Shown: one piece after another, positions 8,153-16,572 of the stretch
Numbering within the stretch: position 1 is the stretch's first letter
How the letters are laid out: every line of letters begins with the position of its first letter
Assembly: GCA_002480495.1 (NCBI GenBank)
Contig: DLCG01000017.1
Coordinates: forward strand, 124,473 to 188,472
Reading direction: 5' to 3'
Length of the DNA: 64,000 nt
From: Rhodobiaceae bacterium UBA7804
Lineage (GTDB): Bacteria > Pseudomonadota > Alphaproteobacteria > Parvibaculales > Parvibaculaceae
Translations under genes and position numbers: made by a program
The notes under the pieces: model-generated
Databases searched by the model: none
Seen by the model: the letters and a program-made list of their open reading frames with translations, nothing else
What the model was told of the DNA's origin: nothing

Positions 8153-10156
8153 TCAGGCCGCCTCTTCCGTGTTGTAGTCCACGAGACGGACAACCTCGGC
8201 CATGATGTCGTTGATCTGAAAATCCTTGGGCGTGTAGATCGCGGCGACGCCTGCGGCGCGCAGCTTTTCTTCATCATCCGACGGAATGATGCCGCCGACA
8301 ACGACCGGGATATTGTCGAGCCCGGCTTCCTTAAGCCTCTTCATCACGTCTTCAACCAGCGAGACATGGCTGCCGGAGAGGATCGAGAGGCCGACAACAT
8401 GGACCTCGCCGTCCTGCGCGGCCTTCACGATCTGCTCCGGCGTAAGACGGATGCCCTCATAGACGACATCCATGCCGCTGTCGCGCGCACGGACTGCGAT
8501 CTGCTCGGCTCCATTCGAGTGACCGTCGAGACCGGGCTTGCCGACAAGAAACTTGAGGCGGCGGCCAAGCTTCGCCGAGACGGCATTGACCATCTCGCGC
8601 ACGCGGTCGAGATCGCCCGGTGCGTTGCGCGCGGCGCGGCTGACGCCTGTCGGCGCGCGATACTCGCCGAAGGTCTCGCGAAGCGCCGTGCCCCATTCGC
8701 CTGTTGTCACGCCCGCCTTCGCGCAGGCGATGGAAGGCTCCATGATGTTGCGGCCTTCCTTCGCCGCCGCGCACAGTTCCGCAAGCGCCGCTTTCACCGC
8801 TTCATTGTCACGCGTCTCGCGCCACTTCTTCAGCGCCGCGATCTGCTCCGCCTCGACGCCTTCGTCAACGACATGGATGGAGCCTGCCCCGGTCGAGAGC
8901 GGTGAAGGCGAAGACTCTTCATACTTGTTGACGCCAACTACAACCTGGCGACCCGCCTCGATCTCCTCGAGGCGGGCTGAGTTCGACTCGACGAGACGCT
9001 CCTTCATATAGGCGCTCTCGACCGCTGCGACCGCGCCGCCCATCTCTTCGATACGCGCGAGTTCCTCGCGCGCTTCGGCCTTCAGCGCCTCGACCTTCGC
9101 ATCCATCACCTTCGAGCCGTCGAAGATGTCTTCATATTCCAGAAGATCGCTTTCATAGGCCAGGATCTGCTGCGCGCGGAGCGACCATTGCTGGTCCCAG
9201 GGCCGTGGCAGGCCAAGCGCCTCGTTCCAGGCAGGAAGCTGTACGGCGCGCGCGCGCGCATTCTTCGACAGCGTCACGGCGAGCATTTCGAGCAGGATGC
9301 GGTAGACATTGTTTTCCGGCTGTTGCTCGGTGAGACCGAGCGAATTCACCTGCACGCCATAACGAAAGCGGCGAAGTTTCGCATCTTCCACGCCATAACG
9401 TGTCCGGCAGATTTCATCCCAGAGATCGACGAAGGCACGCATCTTCGCGATTTCGGTGATGAAGCGCACGCCCGCATTGACGAAGAAGCTGATGCGGCCG
9501 ACGACCTGCGGGAAGTCGGCTTCCGGCACCTGCCCACCTTCCTTCACACGGTCGAGCACGGCGATCGCCGTCGCAAGCGCAAAGGCAAGCTCCTGCACCG
9601 GCGTCGCGCCCGCTTCCTGCAGATGGTAGGAGCAGACATTGGTGGGGTTCCACTTCGGCACTTCCGTATAGGTATAGGAGACGACATCGGTCAGCAGACG
9701 CATCGACGGCGCTGGCGGAAAGACGTAAGTGCCGCGCGAGAGATATTCCTTGATGATGTCGTTCTGGACAGTGCCCTGAAGCTTCTTCCGATCCGCGCCA
9801 TGCTCATCGGCGACGGCGATGTAGAGCGCCAGTAGCCAGGCCGCCGTCGCGTTGATCGTCATGGAGGTGTTCATCTGCTCCATGGGAATGCCCTCGAAGA
9901 GGGTTCGCATGTCGCCAATATGAGAGACCGGCACACCGACCTTGCCGACCTCGCCTTTCGCCAGCACGTGATCGCTGTCATACCCCGTCTGGGTTGGCAG
10001 ATCGAAAGCGATGGAAAGGCCCGTCTGGCCGCGCGAAAGGTTCGTGCGGTAAAGCTCGTTCGAGGCCTTGGCCGTCGAATGACCGGCATAGGTGCGGAAA
10101 ATCCAGGGCCTGTCCTTCTTCGGACCGCCCGTACCGTTTTCACCGTTTCCGCTCAT
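8153..10156 (-). CDS. ecm: Ethylmalonyl-CoA mutase
   Basis: AdoCbl-dependent mutase converting ethylmalonyl-CoA to methylsuccinyl-CoA in the ethylmalonyl-CoA pathway. 667 aa with the catalytic barrel first (RTYAGHSTAKASNELYR, SIAFDLPTQTGYDSDH) and a C-terminal B12 domain with D544-G-H546-S-N-G549 and SILSGSH (591 on). Single-subunit architecture, length and barrel sequence fit Ecm better than two-subunit methylmalonyl-CoA mutases, and ccr and mcd nearby support this. Start 10156 (MSGNGENG) has an AGGTCAGG stretch upstream; the ATG at 10219 is a less likely alternative. Confidence 0.92.
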   Translation of the reverse strand: MSGNGENGTGGPKKDRPWIFRTYAGHSTAKASNELYRTNLSRGQTGLSIAFDLPTQTGYDSDHVLAKGEVGKVGVPVSHIGDMRTLFEGIPMEQMNTSMTINATAAWLLALYIAVADEHGADRKKLQGTVQNDIIKEYLSRGTYVFPPAPSMRLLTDVVSYTYTEVPKWNPTNVCSYHLQEAGATPVQELAFALATAIAVLDRVKEGGQVPEADFPQVVGRISFFVNAGVRFITEIAKMRAFVDLWDEICRTRYGVEDAKLRRFRYGVQVNSLGLTEQQPENNVYRILLEMLAVTLSKNARARAVQLPAWNEALGLPRPWDQQWSLRAQQILAYESDLLEYEDIFDGSKVMDAKVEALKAEAREELARIEEMGGAVAAVESAYMKERLVESNSARLEEIEAGRQVVVGVNKYEESSPSPLSTGAGSIHVVDEGVEAEQIAALKKWRETRDNEAVKAALAELCAAAKEGRNIMEPSIACAKAGVTTGEWGTALRETFGEYRAPTGVSRAARNAPGDLDRVREMVNAVSAKLGRRLKFLVGKPGLDGHSNGAEQIAVRARDSGMDVVYEGIRLTPEQIVKAAQDGEVHVVGLSILSGSHVSLVEDVMKRLKEAGLDNIPVVVGGIIPSDDEEKLRAAGVAAIYTPKDFQINDIMAEVVRLVDYNTEEAA

Positions 10157-10203
10157 CGCCTGACCTCGCGTCAACAAACCTTTTGAGAGCCCATTATCAC
10201 AGG

Positions 10204-10221
10204 CTTTGCTGCGCTGCAAAA
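10204..10221. promoter_or_regulatory. TTTGC/GCAAA inverted repeat between ecm and the acyl-CoA dehydrogenase
   Basis: CTTTGC, six bases, GCAAAAG: a short inverted repeat in the 163-nt divergent region, about 48 nt upstream of the ecm start and 99 nt upstream of the dehydrogenase start. Resembles repeats in front of ccr and between phbA and phaR. Operator function is inferred. Confidence 0.35.
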
Positions 10222-10319
10222 GGGGCTCGCAAAGAGCGCGCGCCGCAATGGATATCGCGCCGGTGTCGCTGTACCCTGCGCGGATCGAAACTCAACACAA
10301 AATGGGATGGACGCAATTC

Positions 10320-11567
10320 ATGTCAGAACTCAACCAGGATCTCTTCCAACTCGCCATGTCGGAAGAGGCCCGGCCCCTGATGGCCGCCGTGCAGAAGCAC
10401 ATTGCCGAGAATGTCGACCCGATCACGGAAGAATTCTTCCGCCTCAACGACGAGAAGGAGGACCGCTGGTCCTGGCACCCGCGCCAGCTCGAACTTCTGG
10501 AAGGCGCCAAGAACAAGGCCAAGGAAGCCGGCCTCTGGAACTTCTTCCTGCCGGAATCGGAAATCGGCTCTGGCCTCACCAATCTCGATTATGCCTACAT
10601 CGCCGCCGAACTCGGCAAATCGCCACTTGCCTCCGAGTCGCTCAACTGCAGCGCACCGGATACCGGCAACATGGAAGTGCTCGAGCGCGTCGGCACGCCG
10701 GAGCAGAAGAAAAAGTGGCTGGAGCCGCTCCTGAACGGTGAAATCCGCTCGGCCTATGCGATGACCGAGCCCGACGTACCCAGCTCCGATGCGAAGAACG
10801 TGCGCACCAGCGCCGTCCTCGACGGCGACGAATGGGTGATCAACGGCGAGAAGTTCTACATCTCGGGCGCCGGCGATCCGCGCTGCAAGATCATGATCGT
10901 CATGGTGAAGACGAGCCCCGACGCCCCGCCCAGCAAGCAGCAGTCGCAGATCCTCGTCCCGAAGGACACGCCCGGCGTCGAGATTCTCGGACCGATGAAG
11001 GTCTTCGGCAAGGACCACGCGCCGCATGGCCACATGCATATCCGCTTCAACAACGTGCGCGTGCCGAAGGAAAACATTCTGCTGGGAGAAGGGCGCGGCT
11101 TCGAGATCAGCCAGGTGCGCCTGGGGCCCGGCCGCATCCATCACTGCATGCGCTCGATCGGCAAGGCCGAAAAGGCTCTGGAACTGATGATAAAGCGCTC
11201 GGCGACGCGCGAGGCCTTCGGCAAGCCGATCGCAAAGCTCGGCGGAAATCTCGAGATCATTTCGCGTGCGCGAATCGAGATCAACGCGATGCGTCTGGCC
11301 GTTCTTCAGGCCGCCAAGGCAATGGACGTACTCGGCAACAAGGAAGCGCGCGTCTATGTGAGCGCGGTGAAGGCGATGGTGCCCGAACGGGTCTGCCTCA
11401 TTATCGATCAGGCGATCCAGATGCACGGCGCCGCCGGTATCTCGCAATGGACGCCGCTCGCGGACATGTATACCGACATGCGCCACCTGCGCTTCGCCGA
11501 CGGTCCGGATGAGGTCCATCACATGGTCGTGGGACGCGCCGAAATCCAGAAACACGGCCTCTGGTAA
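10320..11567 (+). CDS. Acyl-CoA dehydrogenase (ACAD11-like)
   Basis: 415-aa FAD-dependent acyl-CoA dehydrogenase. The sequence runs through the N-terminal helical domain, the flavin loop YAMTEPDVPSSDAKN, and a C-terminal helical domain ending AIQMHGAAGISQWTPLADMYTDMRHLRFADGPDEVH, a pattern of the ACAD10/11 subgroup, which prefers longer or unusual acyl chains. Start at 10320 (MSELNQD) chosen by family alignment; no strong Shine-Dalgarno is visible. Divergent from ecm and followed by a strong terminator, so probably monocistronic. Electrons would pass to EtfAB. Confidence 0.88.
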   Translation: MSELNQDLFQLAMSEEARPLMAAVQKHIAENVDPITEEFFRLNDEKEDRWSWHPRQLELLEGAKNKAKEAGLWNFFLPESEIGSGLTNLDYAYIAAELGKSPLASESLNCSAPDTGNMEVLERVGTPEQKKKWLEPLLNGEIRSAYAMTEPDVPSSDAKNVRTSAVLDGDEWVINGEKFYISGAGDPRCKIMIVMVKTSPDAPPSKQQSQILVPKDTPGVEILGPMKVFGKDHAPHGHMHIRFNNVRVPKENILLGEGRGFEISQVRLGPGRIHHCMRSIGKAEKALELMIKRSATREAFGKPIAKLGGNLEIISRARIEINAMRLAVLQAAKAMDVLGNKEARVYVSAVKAMVPERVCLIIDQAIQMHGAAGISQWTPLADMYTDMRHLRFADGPDEVHHMVVGRAEIQKHGLW

Positions 11568-11599
11568 GACCTGAGGATCGAAAGACTGTGAAACAACTA

Positions 11600-11637
11600 C
11601 CGCCGCACGGAGATCGCTCCGTGCGGCGGTTCTTCTT
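11600..11637 (+). terminator. Rho-independent terminator after the acyl-CoA dehydrogenase
   Basis: 13-bp perfect GC-rich stem (11600-11612 with 11617-11629) with an ATCG loop, followed by TTCTTCTT. Located 33 nt after the stop codon. Confidence 0.8.
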
Positions 11638-11651
11638 GGAAGCGCGTTTGC

Positions 11652-12071
11652 TCAGAGCACGTCGTTCAGAATATCGACGATGACGCCCGTCGCCAGCGAA
11701 ACGAGCAATACGTCGTCTCCTGCGATCAACCTCTCATAATCGGCGCGAACGGGAAGGCGTGACGATAGTTCCAGCGGCAGATAGCGTTTCGCTATACCGG
11801 GAGGCAGAGGCTTGCCCCGCGCGAGATTCTTCGCAATGCCGGGCGGCAAAGGCTTCATCTCATAGGCGTTCGAAGAAAAATAGTCGCGGATGATGCGTGC
11901 TTCTTGCGTACCGAAGGCGACCGAGACTGCGAGATCGACAGCGCCGTCAATCTTGTCGCCGCCGTGAGCCTTGTCGTGAGGCGGGCCTTTTCCATTGCCA
12001 TTGCCAGCGAACGCAGCACCGGAAACGCCGAACACGAAGGAAAGGGCGAGAATGGCGAGTTTCTTCCGCAT
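11652..12071 (-). CDS. Secreted CigR/RcnB-like small protein
   Basis: 139-aa precursor with a clear signal peptide (MRKKLAILALSFVFGVSGAAFA, cleavage before GNG). The mature part has a Gly/His/Lys-rich start, then a duplicated PPGIAKNLARGKPLPPGIAKRYLP segment, which I associate with the CigR-type family related to RcnB, and a C-terminal ADYERLIAGDDVLLVSLATGVIVDIL. Members are periplasmic and often stress- or virulence-linked; the function here is not evident. Start at 12071 has GGAGAAG upstream. Confidence 0.7.
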   Translation of the reverse strand: MRKKLAILALSFVFGVSGAAFAGNGNGKGPPHDKAHGGDKIDGAVDLAVSVAFGTQEARIIRDYFSSNAYEMKPLPPGIAKNLARGKPLPPGIAKRYLPLELSSRLPVRADYERLIAGDDVLLVSLATGVIVDILNDVL

Positions 12072-12163
12072 CTTTCTTCTCCACAACAGAACACCAGGGA
12101 GACAGCAAGAAGGGTAGTTGTGGCAGCAATTGGGCTTCAAACGGGATCGCGTGCGCCAAAAGG

Positions 12164-12192
12164 AAAAAGGCGCCGCAAGACCGGCGCCTTTT
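12164..12192 (-). terminator. Terminator of the ferritin-like gene
   Basis: AAAAGGCGCCG (12165-12175) pairs with CGGCGCCTTTT (12182-12192), an 11-bp stem with a 6-nt loop, giving a U-run when read on the minus strand, 23 nt after the stop of the gene ending at 12215. Confidence 0.75.
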
Positions 12193-12214
12193 CGTATCGT
12201 GAAGCGGAGATTTT

Positions 12215-13315
12215 CTATTCCGCAGCGGCCGTCGCAGTCGTACCGGCGGCACGCGCCGCAATACTCTCGATATGGCGGCGGCGAGCATCGAATTCGAGCG
12301 CGATGCTCTCGTCCGCCCGCTGCAACTCGTCGACATTCTGATCGGCGTAATCGATAACGCCCATCTCCTCATATCCCTTGCGGATGCGCGGGCCCCAAAG
12401 GCCGACATCCTTCACGATGGGCAGGATGCGCGTGAAGAGCGAGGAACGGAACTTCGCCATGAAGCCAGAGTGATACATGTGCTCGCCGCAGGCGACGGGA
12501 TCGAGGCCCAGATTTTTCCACACTTCGACAGCGTCGAAACGGTCGCGCATGAGATAGCTCGCTTCGAGCAGGAACTCCTCGCGTTCGTCGCGCTCCTTCT
12601 CGGTAAGCTGCGGGTAGTAGTCGCGAAGCGCGAGACGGCCGAAGGCGACGTGACGGCTCTCGTCCTGCATCACATAGGCATTGACCGCGGCGGCAAGCGG
12701 GTTCTGCGCATTGTCGCGAATCTGCGCGAAGGAAGCGAGCGCAAGCCCCTCGATCACGACCTGCATGCCGAGATAGGTCATGTCCCAGCGGCTGTCCCGG
12801 AGTGTCTGCTCGATGAGGTCCTGCAGCGGCTTCGTCATCGGATAGGCAAGCTCAAACTTCTCGAGAAGCCGCTTGTAGCTTTCGACATGGCGCGCCTCGT
12901 CGATCACCTGCGTCGAGGCATAGAATTTCGAATCCATGTCCGGCACCTGCGTGACGATCTTCGCCGTGCAGATCAGCGCGCCTTGCTCGCCCTGCATGAA
13001 TTGCGAGAGCTGCCAGGCCTGAAAATGCTTGCGCACATTGGCTTTCTCCTTGCGCGACATCTTCTCGAACTCGGCCATGCCGTTGATCGGCAGCATCTCG
13101 TCCGGCAATTGTTCCGGATTGTCTTCGTCGAGCTCCTGAGACCAGTCGAGACGCTCACTCGCATCCCATTGCATCTCCACGCCCTTGCGATAGAGGCCCA
13201 TCATCGCGGTGCGTTCGGGATCGTAATTCCAGTTGAACATCGCGTCGAAGTTCTGCGGCACGGACCAGTGACTGTCCTCGAGCGCGAGCGCATACATGTC
13301 CTTGATCTTCTGCAT
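12215..13315 (-). CDS. Ferritin-like / R2-like diiron protein
   Basis: 366 aa, largely helical. Spaced carboxylate-histidine motifs define a diiron site: E110, E140-A-R-H143, E189 and E219-S-R-H222. This is the arrangement of the ferritin-like superfamily that includes ribonucleotide reductase R2-like ligand-binding oxidases and AurF-type N-oxygenases. Start at 13315 (MQKIKDMYA) follows AGGGAGGAGAAACC, an excellent ribosome site. It is divergently transcribed from ccr across a short region with an inverted repeat. A redox or hydroxylation role on a lipid or acyl substrate is possible, but the substrate is unknown. Confidence 0.75.
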   Translation of the reverse strand: MQKIKDMYALALEDSHWSVPQNFDAMFNWNYDPERTAMMGLYRKGVEMQWDASERLDWSQELDEDNPEQLPDEMLPINGMAEFEKMSRKEKANVRKHFQAWQLSQFMQGEQGALICTAKIVTQVPDMDSKFYASTQVIDEARHVESYKRLLEKFELAYPMTKPLQDLIEQTLRDSRWDMTYLGMQVVIEGLALASFAQIRDNAQNPLAAAVNAYVMQDESRHVAFGRLALRDYYPQLTEKERDEREEFLLEASYLMRDRFDAVEVWKNLGLDPVACGEHMYHSGFMAKFRSSLFTRILPIVKDVGLWGPRIRKGYEEMGVIDYADQNVDELQRADESIALEFDARRRHIESIAARAAGTTATAAAE

Positions 13316-13424
13316 CGGTTTCTCCTCCCTCCCGAGCAATATGCGTAGCCTAACTCCGTATTCAGCCTTCCGCTACGTCAAATAAATGGCGGAATTCCAC
13401 GGGTTTACCGGGATGAGGTTTATA

Positions 13425-13453
13425 TTGCGGTGCAAAATACCCTTGCATCCGCA
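13425..13453. promoter_or_regulatory. Inverted repeat upstream of ccr
   Basis: TTGCGGTGCAA, seven bases, TTGCATCCGCA: an imperfect 11-bp inverted repeat (one-base offset) in the divergent ferritin-like/ccr region, 67 nt before the ccr start. Shape and position fit an operator for a dimeric regulator. The known ccr regulator of Methylobacterium, CcrR, also binds a palindrome, but sequence identity with that site is not claimed. Confidence 0.4.
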
Positions 13454-13519
13454 GCGTCAAATGCCAATGATCCGCGCCAAGCCAGCGGGCCCGAACGAGA
13501 ACGGCGAGAGAGGTAGATT

Positions 13520-14785
13520 ATGGCGTACACGGAGAAAAAGGATCTCTACGAGGTCGGCGAGATCCCGCCGCTCGGACATGTGCCGAAAAACATGTACGCC
13601 TGGGCGATCCGCCGCGAGCGGCACGGACCTCCGCAACAGGCGATGCAGGTCGAGGTCGTACCGACCTGGGAGATCGACTCCAACGAAGTGCTCGTCCTCG
13701 TGATGGCCGCGGGCGTCAACTACAATGGAGTCTGGGCCGGCCTCGGCACGCCGATCTCCGTCTTCGACGTGCATGACAAGCCCTATCACATCGCAGGCTC
13801 CGACGCGTCCGGCATCGTCTATGCCGTCGGCTCCAAGGTGAAGCGCTGGAAGGTGGGCGACGAAGTCGTCATCCATTGCAACCAGGACGACGGCGACGAC
13901 GAGGAATGCAATGGCGGCGATCCGATGTTCTCGCCGACGCAGCGCATCTGGGGCTACGAGACGCCGGACGGCTCCTTCGCGCAGTTCTGCCGCGTGCAAT
14001 CGCAGCAACTCATGCCGCGTCCGAAGCACCTGACGTGGGAAGAAAGTGCCTGCTACACACTCACTCTTGCGACGGCCTACCGCATGCTGTTCGGCCATCG
14101 CCCGCACATTCTCTCGCCCGGACAGAACGTGCTTGTGTGGGGTGCGAGCGGAGGCCTTGGTTCCTTCGCCGTGCAGCTCTGCGCGACGGCGGGCGCCCAT
14201 GCCATCGGCGTTATATCCGACGACAGCAAGCATGATTTCGTGATGTCGATGGGCGCGAAAGGCGTCATCAACAGAAAGAATTTCAACTGCTGGGGCCAGC
14301 TGCCAAAGGTGAATTCGCCCGAGTTCAACGACTTCATGAAAGAGGCGCGGAAGTTCGGCAAGGCGATCTGGGATATCACGGGCAAGGGCATCGATCCCGA
14401 TATCGTCTTCGAACATCCCGGCGAGTCGACCTTCCCCGTCTCCTGCATGGTGACGAAGCGCGGCGGCATGGTCGTCTTCTGCGCGGGCACGACAGGCTTC
14501 AACCTGACCTTCGACGCGCGCTTCGTCTGGATGCGCCAGAAGCGAATCCAGGGCTCGCATTTCGCGCATCTGAAACAGGCGAGCGCCGCGAACCAGCTCG
14601 TGATCGAGCGCCGCATCGACCCCTGCATGTCGGAAGTCCTTCCGTGGGCGGACATTCCACTGGCGCATGACAAGATGTGGAAGAACGAGCACCTGCCGGG
14701 CAACATGGCGGTGCTGGTTTCGGCCGCGCGCCCGGGCCTGCGCACGGTCGAGGACGCCGTCGAAGCGGGGACAAAGGCGGCCTGA
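13520..14785 (+). CDS. ccrA: Crotonyl-CoA carboxylase/reductase
   Basis: 421-aa member of the medium-chain dehydrogenase/reductase superfamily that reductively carboxylates crotonyl-CoA to ethylmalonyl-CoA with NADPH, the key enzyme of the ethylmalonyl-CoA pathway. The N-terminal GroES-like part carries MAAGVNYNGVWAGLGTP and HIAGSDASGIV; the NADPH site is VWGASGGLGSFAVQL. The family's C-terminal FEHPGESTFPVSCMVTKRGG and GSHFAHLKQASAANQLV match Ccr rather than ordinary quinone oxidoreductases. Start ATG follows AGAGAGG. Divergent from the diiron protein. Confidence 0.95.
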   Translation: MAYTEKKDLYEVGEIPPLGHVPKNMYAWAIRRERHGPPQQAMQVEVVPTWEIDSNEVLVLVMAAGVNYNGVWAGLGTPISVFDVHDKPYHIAGSDASGIVYAVGSKVKRWKVGDEVVIHCNQDDGDDEECNGGDPMFSPTQRIWGYETPDGSFAQFCRVQSQQLMPRPKHLTWEESACYTLTLATAYRMLFGHRPHILSPGQNVLVWGASGGLGSFAVQLCATAGAHAIGVISDDSKHDFVMSMGAKGVINRKNFNCWGQLPKVNSPEFNDFMKEARKFGKAIWDITGKGIDPDIVFEHPGESTFPVSCMVTKRGGMVVFCAGTTGFNLTFDARFVWMRQKRIQGSHFAHLKQASAANQLVIERRIDPCMSEVLPWADIPLAHDKMWKNEHLPGNMAVLVSAARPGLRTVEDAVEAGTKAA

Positions 14786-14794
14786 AACGGCTCG

Positions 14795-14823
14795 ATGTCA
14801 TCGTAATGTCATCGAAACGTCAC
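14795..14823 (+). promoter_or_regulatory. Pho-box-like triple direct repeat downstream of ccr
   Basis: ATGTCAT (14795-14801), ATGTCAT (14806-14812) and ACGTCAC (14817-14823) recur with an exact 11-nt period, the geometry of the PhoB box (CTGTCAT-N4-CTGTCAT/C). It begins 9 nt after the ccr stop and lies about 40 nt before a strong terminator, which is odd for a regulator site unless it drives a short transcript. Confidence 0.4.
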
Positions 14824-14862
14824 AAGCAGCGAAGATATCCCCCATGCGGGGACAAGACGACC

Positions 14863-14892
14863 AAGGGCCGGGGATAACCCGGCCCTTTTTTC
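14863..14892 (+). terminator. Rho-independent terminator after ccr
   Basis: AAGGGCCGGG (14863-14872) pairs with CCCGGCCCTT (14878-14887), loop GATAA, followed by a run of T to 14892. Confidence 0.85.
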
Positions 14893-15000
14893 ATTCTGAC
14901 CGGCGTCCGGCGAAAAAACTTGTCCCCGGTTCCGCCTTCGCCCGCGCGGTAGGGTGAGTGGGAAAAAACAATCCCCGGTTTTCGGACAGCCTCCACCCCC

Positions 15001-15681
15001 TCAGGCGGCGGACTTTTCCGGCTCGCCCGATTCGGCCAAGGCAGGCCCGGACGCAGGTGCGGGCACTTCGCAGGCCACCGCCTGCTCTGCTGCCGGTTCG
15101 CCGGCAGCTGCCTCCGCCTGCGGCTCGACAGGCGCTTCGGCGGCGTCGGAAGCAGGTTCGGGCGCAGCAGCAGGCTCTGACGGCGCGGCCGCGGCTGGCG
15201 CCTCGGAGGCCGCCCCAACTTCCTCCGCGGACAGTACATTTTGGGCAGCCATAGCCGCTGCCGCCACCGGTGCGCTCCGCATGAAGAGGCGGTCGAGCGC
15301 GAAGCGGTCGTCGCCATAAAATGCGAGCGGCGCGAAGGCGGCCAGCACGAGAACCGAATGAAGAAGGAAGGGGGTTACGCCGCCCGCGACGAGATCGAGC
15401 GGCGCGGCGGGAAAGGGCCATGCCGAAACGGCGGCGGCAAGAAGACCGAGGACGAGCATCGGATAGGCGGCAAGGCGGAAGAACCCGGTCAGCACCAGAA
15501 CCGCAAGAAGGACGCCAAGCCCGCCGAGAAGCTGGATGGAGAGTGCATCGGGCTGCACGCCGGGAAGCCAGACGGCGAGGAGAGGAATACCGCCCTCGGG
15601 CGATACGATCCGCGCCGCTGCCCAGACGGCGACGAGAAACGAAAAGCCAGAACGCAGCAGCAGGAGACCAAGCGCTTTCAT
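15001..15681 (-). CDS. DoxX-like small membrane protein with Ala/Pro/Glu-rich tail
   Basis: 226 aa. Residues 1-130 contain four hydrophobic helices (MKALGLLLLRSGFSFLVAVWAA, then three more, ending LLHSVLVLAAFAPLAFYGDD), which loosely resembles the DoxX-type four-helix layout; I cannot confirm that family. Residues ~150-226 are low-complexity Ala/Pro/Glu. Start at 15681 follows GGGAGGG. It is downstream of, and co-oriented with, the NTF2-like gene (112 nt gap). Function unknown. Confidence 0.6.
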   Translation of the reverse strand: MKALGLLLLRSGFSFLVAVWAAARIVSPEGGIPLLAVWLPGVQPDALSIQLLGGLGVLLAVLVLTGFFRLAAYPMLVLGLLAAAVSAWPFPAAPLDLVAGGVTPFLLHSVLVLAAFAPLAFYGDDRFALDRLFMRSAPVAAAAMAAQNVLSAEEVGAASEAPAAAAPSEPAAAPEPASDAAEAPVEPQAEAAAGEPAAEQAVACEVPAPASGPALAESGEPEKSAA

Positions 15682-15793
15682 CCGTACCCTCCCTATTCCG
15701 AGACGGGCGGCAGTTTGGCGGCAAGAGAGCGTGGGCGCCAAACACAATTTTATGACGGCCCCGGCGCCGCACTGTCATTGAAACAGACCGGGC

Positions 15794-16474
15794 TCACTGC
15801 CCCGCGAGCCAGGCATCCGCCTCGCCATAGAGCGCCTTCATTTCCGCACTCCTGTCGAGCACGACGGTCTTCGAGAGTTCGATGCCGCCGCGCTTCATGC
15901 TCGCGGCGAGGAAACGGAGCTCGGCCGGAAAGGCGTCGAGCCCTTCGAAGAGAGAGGCCGGCAGCGCGGTCGTGTCGACCGGGTCGATCCGGTCCTTCTC
16001 ATAGACCGCGACGCGCTTCCGGATCTTCCATGCGCCGTCACGCTTTTCGAGCATGTCGACAAAGCGCGCATGGGAGGTCGTGTCGACCATGCCGAAGGGC
16101 GCGGACGACCGCACCATGATGACGACATTGACCTCGCTCACCGCACGTGCCCCCTCGATGCGAATGGAGGGCACGCCAAGCTGATGCTTGAGGAGCGCTG
16201 CACCGCCAGCGGCAATCATCTTCGAAGCCTCGACGAAGCCTTCATGCGGGCCGTCATACCAGCTGATCGAGATCGTGCCGCCCGGATGGAAAGTGGATGC
16301 GAGTTCCGGCCAGCGCTCCCGATCGCGCCAGAAGCCCCAATTGTTCACGAGCTCCGCGATTTCCGATTTCGCCGTCATGCTATCCGTCCCTTCCCGCAAT
16401 GAATCCGCGCGCATGGCGGCCGGCGCGGCGAATGCCGCCGCGAGCGCAACAAGCGCAATTGCAAGGCTTTTCAT
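15794..16474 (-). CDS. Secreted NTF2-like (SnoaL-type) protein
   Basis: 226 aa. An N-terminal signal peptide (MKSLAIALVALAAAFAAPAA) precedes an NTF2-like cone fold: IAELVNNWGFWRDRERWPELASTFHPGGTISISWYDGPHEGF, and later TTSHARFVDMLEKRDGAWKIRKRVAVYEKD. Family members bind small hydrophobic ligands or catalyse isomerisation/dehydration; no specific activity can be assigned. Both the Met at 16474 (GGAGGG upstream) and an internal Met 32 codons later (GGAAGGGA upstream) have ribosome sites, so a cytosolic short form is possible. Confidence 0.7.
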   Translation of the reverse strand: MKSLAIALVALAAAFAAPAAMRADSLREGTDSMTAKSEIAELVNNWGFWRDRERWPELASTFHPGGTISISWYDGPHEGFVEASKMIAAGGAALLKHQLGVPSIRIEGARAVSEVNVVIMVRSSAPFGMVDTTSHARFVDMLEKRDGAWKIRKRVAVYEKDRIDPVDTTALPASLFEGLDAFPAELRFLAASMKRGGIELSKTVVLDRSAEMKALYGEADAWLAGQ

Positions 16475-16572
16475 GAGTTCCCTCCCCGCGCTTCCTGACG
16501 CAAGAAGGTCGCAAAGGGAGAGAGACGCGGCAATAGACGGGCAGTCAGTTCAAAAGGTGCGGTGGAAAACCC

